DNA of 64,000 nt from PFJX01 sp044227325 (GCA_044227325.1 JBGAFI010000006.1:62001-126000), one strand, 5' to 3'. Counted from the stretch's first letter, positions 36,275-45,396 are shown. Numbers and translations are program-made. Notes: a model not told the origin generated them from the letters alone.

Positions 36275-36793
36275 ATGCAACCGAAGCTGTGCTTTACGGC
36301 CCTTATGTGCCTGCTCGCGGCGGCGCCGGCCGGCGCGGAGGCGCCGCTGTACACCTTCCGGACACTGAGCGTGGAGGCCGCGGATCAGGCGGCCTGGGCC
36401 GCCCTGCGGGATTGCCGGACGAAGGGGTATTCGGTAGCCGTGGCGGTGGTGGACCGGGGCGGCAACGTCCAGGCGCTGCTGCGCGACCGGCTGGCCGGCC
36501 CGCACACCGTGGAGACCGCCATCCGCAAAGCCTGGACGGCGAACAGCTTCCGCCAGTCCACTGCGGAGCTGGCGTCCATGCTGCGGGAGGGGCGCATCCC
36601 CAACCAGGTGCAGCACAATCCGGGCGCCCTGCTGGTGGGCGGCGGACTGCCGGTGGAAGCGAAAGGCCAGATCATCGGCGGCATCGGCGTCTCCGGCGCG
36701 CCGCCCGGCAAGTCGGAACGGGACAGCATCGACGGCGCCTGTGCCCAGGCGGGCGTCAATGCCATCCAACCGGATCTGGAACTGGCGGACTGA
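36275..36793 (+). CDS. GlcG/HbpS-family heme-binding protein, exported
   Basis: 172 residues with a signal peptide (MQPKLCFTALMCLLAAAPAG). The mature part is the GlcG/HbpS fold: GYSVAVAVVDRGGNVQALLR, KAWTANSFRQST, PGALLVGGGLPV and GGIGVSGAPPG. Members bind heme or act as redox/heme sensors outside the cytoplasm. It stands between a heme peroxidase and nif-associated genes. Function here not defined. Confidence 0.87.
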   Translation: MQPKLCFTALMCLLAAAPAGAEAPLYTFRTLSVEAADQAAWAALRDCRTKGYSVAVAVVDRGGNVQALLRDRLAGPHTVETAIRKAWTANSFRQSTAELASMLREGRIPNQVQHNPGALLVGGGLPVEAKGQIIGGIGVSGAPPGKSERDSIDGACAQAGVNAIQPDLELAD

Positions 36794-36808
36794 GGCGCCC
36801 GCCCGGGA

Positions 36809-37372
36809 TCAGACCGGACCGCGCGATTCCCGCTTGGCGTCGGTGGTGCGGGTCATGGCCTCGGCCAGGGGCAGGACTTCGTACTTGGGCTTGTAGTCCT
36901 TGAAGGCGTCGTAGACGGTGACGACCTTGTCGCCGCTGGACTGGCCCTTGAAGTCGCTCTTTTCCAGCTTCAACTCGTCCGCCAGTTCGTTCCAGACCAG
37001 GCCGTCGGTCATGGGGATGAGCACCATCTTGACGCCGTCGATCTCGGCCACCATGGGCTTGGCGATGTTCACCACGTAGAGCAGCACGCAGGTGTCGCTG
37101 GTGAAGGCGGGCTGGTATTTCTCCAGGAAAGCGGTCATGTCGGCCATCTCGTCCATGGAGCCGGCGATCAGCTTCAGCTTGTCCTCGTCGGCGAGCACGA
37201 CGGCGGCCTTCAAGGTCACCAGGGGGGGCTTGCGCCGGCCCTGGGCATCCGCGACTTCACCGTCCACCAGGACCAGGTCGCCGCGATAGGCGACTTGGCC
37301 GGCCTTGCTGGTGGCTTCCTTGAAGTTGACGTTGTAGAGCTGTTGCTGTTGTTCGTAGGTGTCGAGCAGCAT
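36809..37372 (-). CDS. Hypothetical protein with nif-type (sigma-54) promoter
   Basis: 187 residues from ATG 37372 (AAGGAAA upstream). Soluble mixed alpha/beta protein (YRGDLVLVDGEVADAQGRRK, LIAGSMDEMADMTAFLEKYQ, DGVKMVLIPMTDGLVWNELA) with a single cysteine. No family recognised. A very good -24/-12 element lies 47-62 bases upstream, and it is divergent from the SIR2-like gene, which also has a sigma-54-like element. This places it in the nitrogen-fixation regulon by inference. Confidence 0.82.
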   Translation of the reverse strand: MLLDTYEQQQQLYNVNFKEATSKAGQVAYRGDLVLVDGEVADAQGRRKPPLVTLKAAVVLADEDKLKLIAGSMDEMADMTAFLEKYQPAFTSDTCVLLYVVNIAKPMVAEIDGVKMVLIPMTDGLVWNELADELKLEKSDFKGQSSGDKVVTVYDAFKDYKPKYEVLPLAEAMTRTTDAKRESRGPV

Positions 37373-37418
37373 GACGATTTCCTTGATGGGTTGAAATGGA
37401 TAACTACCCATTTCGGAC

Positions 37419-37434
37419 AGCAATATCCGTACCA
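37419..37434 (-). promoter_or_regulatory. Sigma-54 promoter (-24/-12)
   Basis: TGGTACG-GATA-TTGCT on the minus strand, one mismatch to TGGCACG-N4-TTGCW. The start point would fall near 37408, leaving a 36-base leader to ATG 37372. No TGT-N10-ACA NifA site was found in the 312-base divergent region. Confidence 0.75.
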
Positions 37435-37634
37435 CGCGTCCGCGCGCGTCTAACTCAAAGGCAACATCCCCAATGGAGACGCGGGCTTACATCGGACCGG
37501 CGCATATTCCCGGCGCGATTTTGTCCGCGTTTTTGCTCCCACTCGCCAGTGAAAAACCGACAAACAAGGGGCATTGGAGCAAAAGCGACAACGCCCGCGT
37601 GGCCCGAGCCCGCGTGGTTGCTGGGAATGGCGCC

Positions 37635-37650
37635 CGGCCCGGTTCTTGCC
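37635..37650 (+). promoter_or_regulatory. Sigma-54-like promoter, weaker match
   Basis: CGGCCCG-GTTC-TTGCC with correct GG-to-GC spacing, 35 bases before the SIR2-like start. Two mismatches in the -24 box. Supported mainly by position, opposite the strong element at 37419. Confidence 0.45.
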
Positions 37651-37684
37651 TATGTCAGTCCTGACCTACAACAAGGAGCCGAGC

Positions 37685-38563
37685 ATGAACCCTGAATTCG
37701 AATCCATCCTGGCCGGCCTGGCCGACGGCAGCGTGGTTCCCTATCTGGGCGCGGGCGCCCTGGCCGGCGTCATCGATCCCGCCAGCGGGAAAGCCATTCC
37801 CGCCGACAGCGACAGCCTGATCCTGGCCATGAACGACGGCCGCCCCATGGCGCCGAAGCTGATGTACGAGTTTCCCCGCGCCGCCATGAACATCGAGCTG
37901 AAGAAGGGGCGCGGCGCCCTGGCCCGCTTCCTGAACACCACCTACCGGGACACCGCCTGGTCCGCCTCCGCCCTGCACAACTGGCTGGCCGCGCAGAACC
38001 TGTCCTACATCGTCGACACCAACCGGGACGGGCTGCTGCAAAAGCAATACGCCGAGACGCCGCACACGCTGATCGTCGGCATGGCCCGCATTTCCGGCAC
38101 CGAATACCGCTTCAAGATCTTCCACCACGACGGCACCGGCTATCGGGCCATCGACCAGGAGGAAGTGGACGTCACCCTGCCGGTGCTGTTCAAGCCCCTG
38201 GGCACCCCCTTCCCCGAACCCAACTACATCGCCTCGGACGCGGACTTCGTCGATTACATCACCGAGCTGATGGGCGGCTTCGCCATCCCCGGCTTCCTGA
38301 AGCGCAAGCGCCAGGGCCTGCGCTACCTGCTGCTGGGCATGCGCTTGAACCGGGACACGGAACGCATGGTGCTGGCCGACATCCTGTTCGGCTCCGCCAA
38401 GCCCGCCGGCTGGGCGCTGATCCCCAACGCCAACGACAAGGAAAAGCGCTTCCTGGACAAGCTGGGCCTCGAACTCGTGTCCGCCGACGTGGCGGATTTC
38501 ATGGCCGCCGCCGAATCCTGGCAGGCCGAGCGGGTCACCGGTGCCGAGGTCGCGGGATGTTGA
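37685..38563 (+). CDS. SIR2-like family protein
   Basis: 292 residues from ATG 37685 (AAGGAG upstream). VVPYLGAGALAG resembles the nucleotide-binding GAG loop of SIR2-like proteins; NLSYIVDTNRDGLLQ and PHTLIVGMARISG fit the Rossmann part. Similar SIR2-type genes occur beside nif and hemerythrin genes in other diazotrophic betaproteobacteria (recollection, not checked). It might act on NAD+ or ADP-ribose. The hemerythrin gene overlaps its end by 7 bases. Confidence 0.78.
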   Translation: MNPEFESILAGLADGSVVPYLGAGALAGVIDPASGKAIPADSDSLILAMNDGRPMAPKLMYEFPRAAMNIELKKGRGALARFLNTTYRDTAWSASALHNWLAAQNLSYIVDTNRDGLLQKQYAETPHTLIVGMARISGTEYRFKIFHHDGTGYRAIDQEEVDVTLPVLFKPLGTPFPEPNYIASDADFVDYITELMGGFAIPGFLKRKRQGLRYLLLGMRLNRDTERMVLADILFGSAKPAGWALIPNANDKEKRFLDKLGLELVSADVADFMAAAESWQAERVTGAEVAGC

Positions 38564-38970
38564 GCTGGGACGAAAGCAAGCATCACCTGGGGGTGGACGA
38601 GATGGACGCCACCCACCGGGAGTTCGTCGCCCTGGTGGACGAACTGATCAAGGCGGACGACGAGCACTTCCGCTTCCTGTTCCAGAAGCTGGTGGACCAC
38701 TCCCGCCTCCACTTCGCCGAGGAAGGCCGTCTCATGCGGGTGAGCAAGTTTCCCGCCCTGGGCGAGCACGAGGGCGAGCACTTCCGCGTGCTGGGCGAAT
38801 TGCTCCAGTTCAACCGCGCCATCCAGCGTGGCCGTCTGGCCCTGGCCCGCGCCTACGTGAAGTCCGGCCTGCCCGAGTGGTTCGACCTGCATCTGGCGAC
38901 CATGGATTCGGCCTTGTCGGCGCATTACCTGCGCGTGACCGCGCCACGGGAAACCGCCGAGGCCGCCTGA
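38557..38970 (+). CDS. Bacteriohemerythrin-like protein
   Basis: 137 residues. Hemerythrin fold with the usual iron ligands visible as VDEMDATHREF, LVDHSRLHFAEEGRLM and GEHEGEHFRV, and a final ligand pair in the C-terminal part. It binds oxygen at a di-iron site. Overlap with the SIR2-like gene indicates co-translation. Next to nif genes a role in oxygen delivery or scavenging for nitrogenase is plausible but unproved. Confidence 0.88.
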   Translation: MLSWDESKHHLGVDEMDATHREFVALVDELIKADDEHFRFLFQKLVDHSRLHFAEEGRLMRVSKFPALGEHEGEHFRVLGELLQFNRAIQRGRLALARAYVKSGLPEWFDLHLATMDSALSAHYLRVTAPRETAEAA

Positions 38971-38980
38971 TACACGCTTG

Positions 38981-39157
38981 GTAGGAGCGAGCCAGGGCTC
39001 GCGAAGGGTAGGCAAGATCGCCGCGCTCCCCCTCCCAGCCTCCCCCGCTTGCGGGGGAGGTGTTTGCCCCCTCCCCGTTAACGGGGAGGGTCGGGGCGGG
39101 GAGGGATGGCACCCACAGTAGGCCGTCCCGGGATCGCGAGCCCAGGCTCGCTCCTAC
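38981..39157. repeat. REP-like inverted pair flanking two GC-rich palindromes
   Basis: GTAGGAGCGAGCC...GGCTCGCGA at 38981-39004 reappears inverted at 39134-39157, resembling REP/BIME units. Between them lie CCTCCCCCGC-TT-GCGGGGGAGG (39039-39060) and CCCTCCCCGTT-AACGGGGAGGG (39069-39090). The whole fills the gap between convergent genes and may end both transcripts. Confidence 0.85.
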
Positions 39158-39161
39158 GAGG

Positions 39162-40550
39162 CTATTCGCGGACGGTGCGCTCCACCCGGATATCCAGTTT
39201 CTTGACCCGGTGCCACAGGCTGCGCTCGGTGATGCCGAGCCGCCGCGCCGCCTGCGCCTGCACGCCGTTGCAGCTTTCCAGCACCGCGACGATGGCGCGC
39301 CGCTCGCGTTCCTCCAGCCAGGCATCCAGTCCCTCCGCGCCGGGCCCCGCGTCTTCCCGGGCGGCGCCGCCGGCGGCGTTCCCGTGCACCCGTTCCGGCA
39401 GATCGTCCAGTTCGATATAGCGGCCCCGGCACGACAGCAGCGCCCGTTCCACCGCGTTGCGCAGTTCCCGCACGTTGCCCGGCCAGCCGTAGCGCGTCAG
39501 CGCCGCCATGGCCTCCTCGGTGAAGCCGGCGACCGGCTTGTCCATCTCGGCACGCAACTCCTCGAGAAAGGCGCCGGCCAGTTCCAGCACGTCCTCCTTG
39601 CGCTCCCGCAGCGGCGGCACGTGGATGGTGTAGACGTCCAGCCGGTAGTAGAGGTCTTCCCGGAACGCGCCTTCCCGCACCCGTTCCAGCAGGTCGCGGT
39701 TGGTGGCGGCGATGATGCGCACGTCCACATGGCGCAGGGCGTCGCTGCCCACCGGCGAGAACTCCCGCTCCTGCAAGACGCGCAACAGCTTGCTCTGCAA
39801 GGGCAGGTCCAGGTCGCCGATCTCGTCCAGGAACAGGGTGCCGCCGTTGGCCTGCTCCAGCCGCCCGAGCCGGTTCTGGGTGGCGCCGGTGAAGGCGCCG
39901 CGCACGTAGCCGAACAGCTCGCTTTCCATCAGGTCGCGCGGAATCGCGGAACAGTTGATGGCCACCCAGGGCTGCTCCGCGCGCGGCCCCTTGTCGTGGA
40001 TGCAGCGGGCCACCGCTTCCTTGCCGGTGCCGCTCTCGCCGGTGACCAGGATGTTGCTGCGGTAGGGCGCGACCCGGCCGATCTCCTCGCGCAGGCGGCG
40101 CATCACCGGCCCCTCGCCGACCAGGCGGCGGCGCGGGCGCGCGTCGCTGACCACGGCCTGGAGCCGCAGGTTCTCGCGCATCAGGCCGTGCAGGCGCAGG
40201 GCGCCCTGGATGGCGAGTTGCAGTTCCTCGGTCTCGAACGGCTTGGTCAGGTAATCCGCGGCGCCGTTCTGCAGGCATTCGATGGCGGAGCGGATGGAGC
40301 CGAAGGCGGTAAGCACGATCACCGGCAGGTCGGGCCGCTCGCGCTTGCAGACCGCCACCAGTTCCTCGCCGCGCATGCCCGGCAGCTTGAGGTCGGTGAG
40401 CACCACCGCCAGCTCCGGATCGCCCAGATGCGCCAGGGCCGCCTCGGCGGATTCCGCGCCCAGCACCCGGTAGCCCGCGTCCTCCAGGGCCATGCGGATC
40501 ACCATGAGCATGTTGCGCTCGTCTTCCACCACCAGGATGGTGTGCTGCAT
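39162..40550 (-). CDS. NtrC-family sigma-54-dependent response regulator
   Basis: 462 residues. Receiver (about 1-120, Asp53 in LTDLKLPGM), AAA+ domain (Walker A GESGTGKE; GAFTGA loop for sigma-54 contact; ELFGYVRGAFTG) and a Fis-type helix-turn-helix (AARRLGITERSLWHRVKKL). The start overlaps the stop of the kinase gene (TGATG), so the pair is co-translated. The sigma-54 promoter at 42432, facing away from this operon, is its most likely target. Confidence 0.95.
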   Translation of the reverse strand: MQHTILVVEDERNMLMVIRMALEDAGYRVLGAESAEAALAHLGDPELAVVLTDLKLPGMRGEELVAVCKRERPDLPVIVLTAFGSIRSAIECLQNGAADYLTKPFETEELQLAIQGALRLHGLMRENLRLQAVVSDARPRRRLVGEGPVMRRLREEIGRVAPYRSNILVTGESGTGKEAVARCIHDKGPRAEQPWVAINCSAIPRDLMESELFGYVRGAFTGATQNRLGRLEQANGGTLFLDEIGDLDLPLQSKLLRVLQEREFSPVGSDALRHVDVRIIAATNRDLLERVREGAFREDLYYRLDVYTIHVPPLRERKEDVLELAGAFLEELRAEMDKPVAGFTEEAMAALTRYGWPGNVRELRNAVERALLSCRGRYIELDDLPERVHGNAAGGAAREDAGPGAEGLDAWLEERERRAIVAVLESCNGVQAQAARRLGITERSLWHRVKKLDIRVERTVRE

Positions 40551-42328
40551 CAGTTTTCCTCCGCCGTCTTCGCGAATCGCATCAGGAACATCGCCCCGCC
40601 CCCCGGCGCGGGGGCGTATTCCAGGCGCGCCCCGTTGGCCTCGGCCAGGGTGTTGGCGATGGTCAGGCCCAGCCCGCTGCCCTGGGTCTTGCTGGTATAG
40701 AAGGGTTCGAACAGGCGCGGCACCCGCTCCACCGGCACGCCCGGGCCATTGTCCTCCAGGGCCAGACAGACGTCGCCCGCCTCGATCCAGGCGCGCAGGG
40801 TCAGCCGCGCGGGCGCGGCGCCGATGGCCTCCAGGGCGTTGTTGATGAGATTGGTCCAGGCCTGCTGGAGCAGTTCCGCGTCCCCCATCACCGCGCGCTC
40901 GCCGTGCCGGTAATCCCGTTCCACCGCCACGTCCGGGCGTCCCGCCAGTATCAGGCGCAACGCCCGCTCCAGCGGCTCCTCGGGTGGGATGGAGGCGAAA
41001 CGGGGGCGGCGGTGGCGCGCCAGTTGCTGGAAATCCCGCAGCAGACCGTTCAGGCGCGCGGTCTCCTCGCGGATCATGCGGGTCAGGTCGGCCTGGCGCT
41101 CGCTGTTGCCGGCGGCCTTGTCCAGAAGCTGGGCGGCGGTGTTGATGACGCCGATGGGGTTGCGGATTTCGTGGGCCATGGCCAGGGACAGTTCGCCCAT
41201 GGCGGCCAGCTTGTCGCGCTGGAACTGGCGCTGCTGCTCGCTGCGCGCCTCGCGCAGGCTGGTGGCCATGGTGTTGAAGGCGCTCGCCAGGTCCGCCAGT
41301 TCGTCGCGCCCGCGGATCGGCAGCGCGGCCCGGAAATCCTGGGCCGCGACCCGCAGCACACCGTCGCGCAGGGCCTCCACCGGCCGCACCACCAGCCGGC
41401 TCAGCAGCAGGCCGGTGACGGCGGCGAGCAGGGTGCCGAGCAGGGCGATGGCGAGGCTGAGGGCGAAACGGTCGGCGAGCAGCGCGTCGCCCTTGCCCTG
41501 GGCCAGGCCGCTGAACAGCACCGCCTCGACGCGCCCGCCCGAATCCACCACCGGCGTGTACAGCCCCCAGTAGGTGCCCTCCTCCGCCTCCGGGCTGAAG
41601 TATTCCCGGCGCGCCTGCAACTGGGCGAACGCCTCCGTCGGCAGGCGCAGGCGCAAGGGCGCGCTCTCCTCCTCGGAGAAGGCCTTGGCGAAGTCGTTAC
41701 CCTGGGGATAGAACAACCGGGTCTTGAGGCCGCTGGTCACCCCCAGGCGCTGCATCAGGGGCTTGTCGAACAGGGCGCCCAATACCACCCGGTAGCGCGC
41801 CTCGGACCGGCGCGGTGCCTCCACCACGGTCACCGCCGCGAGCAGGCGGCGCTCACCCTGGCCGACGCGCACCACCGCCTGGTCGCGTCCCTGCTGCGGC
41901 CGCCAATCCATGCGCACCGGCGTCGACGAATACAGCAGGCGGCCGTCCAGGTCGTAGACCTGGGCGAAGCTGATGCCCAGTTCCCGCGCCAGGGGCTGCA
42001 GGCGGGCCGGGATCAGGGGATGGGCGGCATCGGCCTCCCAGCGGTCGCGGTTGAGGTCTTCCAGCACGTCCGCGAACAGGCGCCCGTTCTGGTGCAGGCT
42101 GCTGAGCCAGTCCAGGTTCATGCGCGCGGATTCGCGCAGCCAGTTCTCGATGGAGGCGTCCATGCGCGCGCTCACCCAGGACGCGGTGAGCATGCCGGTC
42201 ACCAGCATGGGCGCGACGATGATCACCACCACCACCGCGAGCACCTTGCGTTGCAGGCGGTTGATCCTGAGGCTGGCGATCAGGCCGGCACCGAGCCTGG
42301 CGTCGAGCAAGCCGAAAAGGCTACGCAT
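40550..42328 (-). CDS. Membrane histidine kinase of the NtrC-type pair
   Basis: 592 residues. Transmembrane helices at about 28-50 and 290-315 enclose a large periplasmic sensor with Cache-like character (SFAQVYDLDGRLLYSS, YFSPEAEEGTYWGLYTPVVD). Then HAMP, HisKA (LAMAHEIRNPIGVIN) and HATPase (DNGPGVP, GSGLGLTIANTL). It phosphorylates the regulator encoded immediately downstream. Signal unknown. Confidence 0.93.
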   Translation of the reverse strand: MRSLFGLLDARLGAGLIASLRINRLQRKVLAVVVVIIVAPMLVTGMLTASWVSARMDASIENWLRESARMNLDWLSSLHQNGRLFADVLEDLNRDRWEADAAHPLIPARLQPLARELGISFAQVYDLDGRLLYSSTPVRMDWRPQQGRDQAVVRVGQGERRLLAAVTVVEAPRRSEARYRVVLGALFDKPLMQRLGVTSGLKTRLFYPQGNDFAKAFSEEESAPLRLRLPTEAFAQLQARREYFSPEAEEGTYWGLYTPVVDSGGRVEAVLFSGLAQGKGDALLADRFALSLAIALLGTLLAAVTGLLLSRLVVRPVEALRDGVLRVAAQDFRAALPIRGRDELADLASAFNTMATSLREARSEQQRQFQRDKLAAMGELSLAMAHEIRNPIGVINTAAQLLDKAAGNSERQADLTRMIREETARLNGLLRDFQQLARHRRPRFASIPPEEPLERALRLILAGRPDVAVERDYRHGERAVMGDAELLQQAWTNLINNALEAIGAAPARLTLRAWIEAGDVCLALEDNGPGVPVERVPRLFEPFYTSKTQGSGLGLTIANTLAEANGARLEYAPAPGGGAMFLMRFAKTAEEN

Positions 42329-42431
42329 TTTGTAGGACGCTACGCGCCGGGTTGCTCCGCCGGCGTGGCGGGGTCTTTCGGAATGAACTCAACATGATGA
42401 AACCAAAGGGTTTTTCCATAAAAACAAGCCT

Positions 42432-42447
42432 TGGCCCGGCGCTTGCT
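42432..42447 (+). promoter_or_regulatory. Sigma-54 promoter (-24/-12)
   Basis: TGGCCCG-GCGC-TTGCT, one mismatch to consensus with correct spacing, 46 bases before the Sel1 gene start. It lies in the 165-base gap between this gene and the divergent kinase/NtrC-type regulator operon. Confidence 0.75.
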
Positions 42448-42493
42448 AAAGCCTTGTCGACTACACGATTCGCACAACCAGGCAAGGATAACC

Positions 42494-43489
42494 ATGCGTC
42501 TATTTCCCCACCTCCGCAAGCAAGCCATCCCGTTTCGGCTGAGTTTCATCGCCGCCGACGCGGGCTTTTCCGCCTTCCACGGACACGGCGCCCCGCGCCC
42601 GGGTTCCAGGATGGCCTATTACGTGGCGGGCGCGGTCGCGCTGGGGCTGTTGCTGCTTGCCTCGGCGCCGAACCGGAGCGGCGGCGAGGAGGGCGACCGG
42701 GACCAACTGCTGCATCAGGCCGAGGGCGGTTCGGCGCGCGCCCAGTTGCTGCTCGGCCTTGCCTACCGGGACGGCCGCTACGGCTTGGCGCGGGACGCGC
42801 AAAGCGCGGATGCCTGGTTCACCCGGGCGGCCCGCTCCGGCGAGAACTACGCCGCCGCCCTGCTCGGGGATGCCTACGCCGCGGGCGACGGCGTCGCCAA
42901 GGACAGCGCGGTTGCGCAACAGTGGTGGCGCCAGGCCGCGCAAGCGGGCATCGCCCATGCCGAATCCCGCCTCGGCCAAGCGCTCATGGGGCAATCCGGC
43001 GATGTCGCCGGGCATGACGAGGGACGCCGCTGGTTGAACCGCGCGGCGGCCCAGGGCGATGTCCAGGCCCGGCACGCGCTGGGCATCGACTCGCCCATGC
43101 CCGACCGGATTTCCGACGAGATCGACCGGGATCTGGGCGTCACCCAGGGACACAGCCTGTTGGGGAACATCTACCGCCTGATCTTCGGCGACACGGCCGG
43201 CGCCGCTTCGCCGGACGGCTTGAAGCAACGCGCCCTGGCCGGCGACGCCACGGCCCAGTACCAGCTCGCCATGCGCTACCGGGACGGCGCCTGGGGCGTG
43301 GATGCCGACGCGAAGCAGGCTTTGGGCTGGCTGCAACAGTCCGCGAACCATGGCAATCCCGTTGCCATGACGACCCTGGCCAACGCCTACGAGTCGGGCC
43401 GTCTGGGCCTGGCGCGGGACGCGCGGGCGGCCGCGGCCTGGCGCCAGCGGGCGGAGAACACCCGCGCCGAAGCGGACAACGCCAACTGA
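42494..43489 (+). CDS. Sel1-repeat (TPR-like) membrane-anchored protein
   Basis: 331 residues from ATG 42494. One transmembrane helix (about 41-58, MAYYVAGAVALGLLLLAS) is followed by several Sel1 repeats (for example ARAQLLLGLAYRDGRYG, AQYQLAMRYRDGAWG, PVAMTTLANAYESGRLG). Such solenoids mediate protein contacts in the cell envelope. A sigma-54 promoter lies directly upstream, divergent from an NtrC-type system. It is followed by the DUF599 gene after 28 bases. Confidence 0.88.
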   Translation: MRLFPHLRKQAIPFRLSFIAADAGFSAFHGHGAPRPGSRMAYYVAGAVALGLLLLASAPNRSGGEEGDRDQLLHQAEGGSARAQLLLGLAYRDGRYGLARDAQSADAWFTRAARSGENYAAALLGDAYAAGDGVAKDSAVAQQWWRQAAQAGIAHAESRLGQALMGQSGDVAGHDEGRRWLNRAAAQGDVQARHALGIDSPMPDRISDEIDRDLGVTQGHSLLGNIYRLIFGDTAGAASPDGLKQRALAGDATAQYQLAMRYRDGAWGVDADAKQALGWLQQSANHGNPVAMTTLANAYESGRLGLARDARAAAAWRQRAENTRAEADNAN

Positions 43490-43517
43490 CCGATAGGATT
43501 CCCGGAGCTTGCACACC

Positions 43518-44315
43518 ATGAACGTGAACGACCATTCTCCCATCGCCTGGCTGCTCGGGCTCAATCCCGACATCCTGGCCTTCCTGCTCAGCGCGGGGCT
43601 CGTCGGCATCTACTACCTCAACATGCGGCGCCACGCCCTGACCGATCCCAACTACACCATCCACGCGGTGAACGCCCTGGCGCGCCGGCTCTGGGTCGAG
43701 AACGTCATGACCAATCCGGGCAAGGACGTGATGGCGGTGCAGACGCTGCGCAACTTCATCATGGTGGGCATCATGATGGCCTCCACCGCGTCGCTGCTGA
43801 TCATGGGCACGCTCACCCTGTCCGGCCAGGCGGAGAACATCACGCGCAACTGGCATGTGCTCGGCCTGTACGGCTCCCACTCCACCGAACTGTGGATCTT
43901 CAAGGTGCTGTGCCTGCTCGCGGATTTCCTGGTGGCGTTTTTCGCCTACGCCATGTCCATGCGCCTGGCCACCCACGTGCTGTTCATGCTGAACGTCGCC
44001 AACAAGGATTTGCGCATGCATCCCGGCCTGTCGCCGGCGTCGGTCGCCAGCCGGCTGGTGCGCGCGGGGAACATGGTCGCCATCGGCATGCGCGCCTTCC
44101 TGTTCGCCATTCCCCTGGTGTTCTGGCTGTTCGGCCCGGCCTTCCTGGTCGTGGCCACCGTGGGCCTGATCGTCACCCTGTATCACCTGGACCGCCACGA
44201 AGCGGCGGACAGCGGCATCGTCCAGCCCACCGGCGCGGTGGTGCCGGAAGCGAAAAACGGCCAGGAAAGGGAAGTGGGCCAGGCCTTGTCCTTCCCGCGC
44301 CCCAAGGCCGCGTAA
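43518..44315 (+). CDS. DUF599 family membrane protein
   Basis: 265 residues from ATG 43518. Four hydrophobic segments (LAFLLSAGLVGIYYLNM, NFIMVGIMMASTASLLIMGT, LLADFLVAFFAYAMSM, AFLFAIPLVFWLFGPAF) match the DUF599 family of unknown function. Probably co-transcribed with the Sel1 gene from the sigma-54 promoter, which makes both candidates for a stress or envelope response. Confidence 0.87.
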   Translation: MNVNDHSPIAWLLGLNPDILAFLLSAGLVGIYYLNMRRHALTDPNYTIHAVNALARRLWVENVMTNPGKDVMAVQTLRNFIMVGIMMASTASLLIMGTLTLSGQAENITRNWHVLGLYGSHSTELWIFKVLCLLADFLVAFFAYAMSMRLATHVLFMLNVANKDLRMHPGLSPASVASRLVRAGNMVAIGMRAFLFAIPLVFWLFGPAFLVVATVGLIVTLYHLDRHEAADSGIVQPTGAVVPEAKNGQEREVGQALSFPRPKAA

Positions 44316-44398
44316 GACGAGACAGCGAGACAGTCGCCTCGCGACAGCCGGCGCGAAGCAGGCGCGGGCCTCGCGCCCGCGCATCCCCCGCCCGCCGG

Positions 44399-45292
44399 CT
44401 AGCGGGATGCCGCGAAGCCCACCAGCTTGACCGCCTGCTCCTCGCACTCCGCCCGGGTGGCGGGATCGAGGGCCTGCAGCCAGCGCTGCGGCAGGGCGTT
44501 CAGGCCGTACAGGGCGCCCGCCAGCATGCCGGCGATGGCGCCGGTGGTGTCGGCGTCGCCGCCCCGGTTGACCACGTCGATCAGGCAGTCCTCGAAAGTG
44601 TCGGTATCGAACAGGGCCTGGAACACAGCCTGCATCGTCTCGGCCACGTAGCCGCTGGGATTGCCCACCTGTTTGACGCCGCGGAACGTGAACTCGGGAT
44701 GCAGGGCGGCGAGGGGATGGGCATGGTGGTGCAGCAGCGCGTATTTCTCGGCGCCGCGCAGCGCGTCGTGCAGCATATGGACCAGGGTGGCGCAGGCGGC
44801 ATCCGACAGCGTGTTGTTATGGGTGACGTGGGCCTGGGCGCGGCAGGCGGCGCGCACCGCTTCCTCGGGCTGGTCCAGGGTGGCGAAGGCCACGGGCAGG
44901 ATGCGCATGACGGCGCCGTTGCCGGCGTCGTGCTCGGAAGGGGGCATGACCGGGTCGCCGGTCTTGCGGAATTGCAGCAGGCCGCGCCGCACGGTGTTGC
45001 CGATATCCACCGGCTTGGCGCGCATCCATTCGTCGAAGGCCAGCGCCGCGGCGTGGGCGTCGACGCGGCCGCCTTGCGCCAGGATGGCCCGGCCCAGCGC
45101 CAAGGCCATGGTGGTGTCATCGGTGACCTGGCCGGCTTTCAGGCGCAACCAGCCGCCCCCACTGATCTCGCGGTGCAGCGTGTATTGCGCCGCGATTTCA
45201 CGGGGCGTCAGGAATTCCACCGTGGCGCCGAGCGCGTCGCCGATGGCCATGCCCAGATAAGCGGCGACTGCGCGGGATTCGAGCGGGGTCAT
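44399..45292 (-). CDS. draG: ADP-ribosyl-[dinitrogen reductase] glycohydrolase
   Basis: 297 residues. DraG hallmarks: AYLGMAIGDALGATVEFLTP, GQVTDDTTMALALGRAIL (metal-binding Asp-Asp), GNGAVMRILPVAF and the C-terminal RGGDADTTGAIAGML, supplying the di-manganese site. It removes ADP-ribose from NifH to restore activity. It is the last gene of the nif accessory block, 149 bases after nifQ, separated by a CCCCTTT...AAAGGGG palindrome. Confidence 0.95.
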   Translation of the reverse strand: MTPLESRAVAAYLGMAIGDALGATVEFLTPREIAAQYTLHREISGGGWLRLKAGQVTDDTTMALALGRAILAQGGRVDAHAAALAFDEWMRAKPVDIGNTVRRGLLQFRKTGDPVMPPSEHDAGNGAVMRILPVAFATLDQPEEAVRAACRAQAHVTHNNTLSDAACATLVHMLHDALRGAEKYALLHHHAHPLAALHPEFTFRGVKQVGNPSGYVAETMQAVFQALFDTDTFEDCLIDVVNRGGDADTTGAIAGMLAGALYGLNALPQRWLQALDPATRAECEEQAVKLVGFAASR

Positions 45293-45396
45293 GGACGGGG
45301 GCGCGGGTCAGGGCGCGCGCCCCTTTGGAAAAGGGCGGGCAGGGGGGAGTCCATCCAGGATCGCTTACCGCGCATGCCGCCGAGTACCCGCCAGCA

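Noticed and set aside
42310..42350. Further copy of the GTAGC palindrome near the kinase start
   Set aside because: GCTAC and GTAG elements occur, but not as a 5-4-5 dyad; the spacing does not match the 27412 and 34656 sites.
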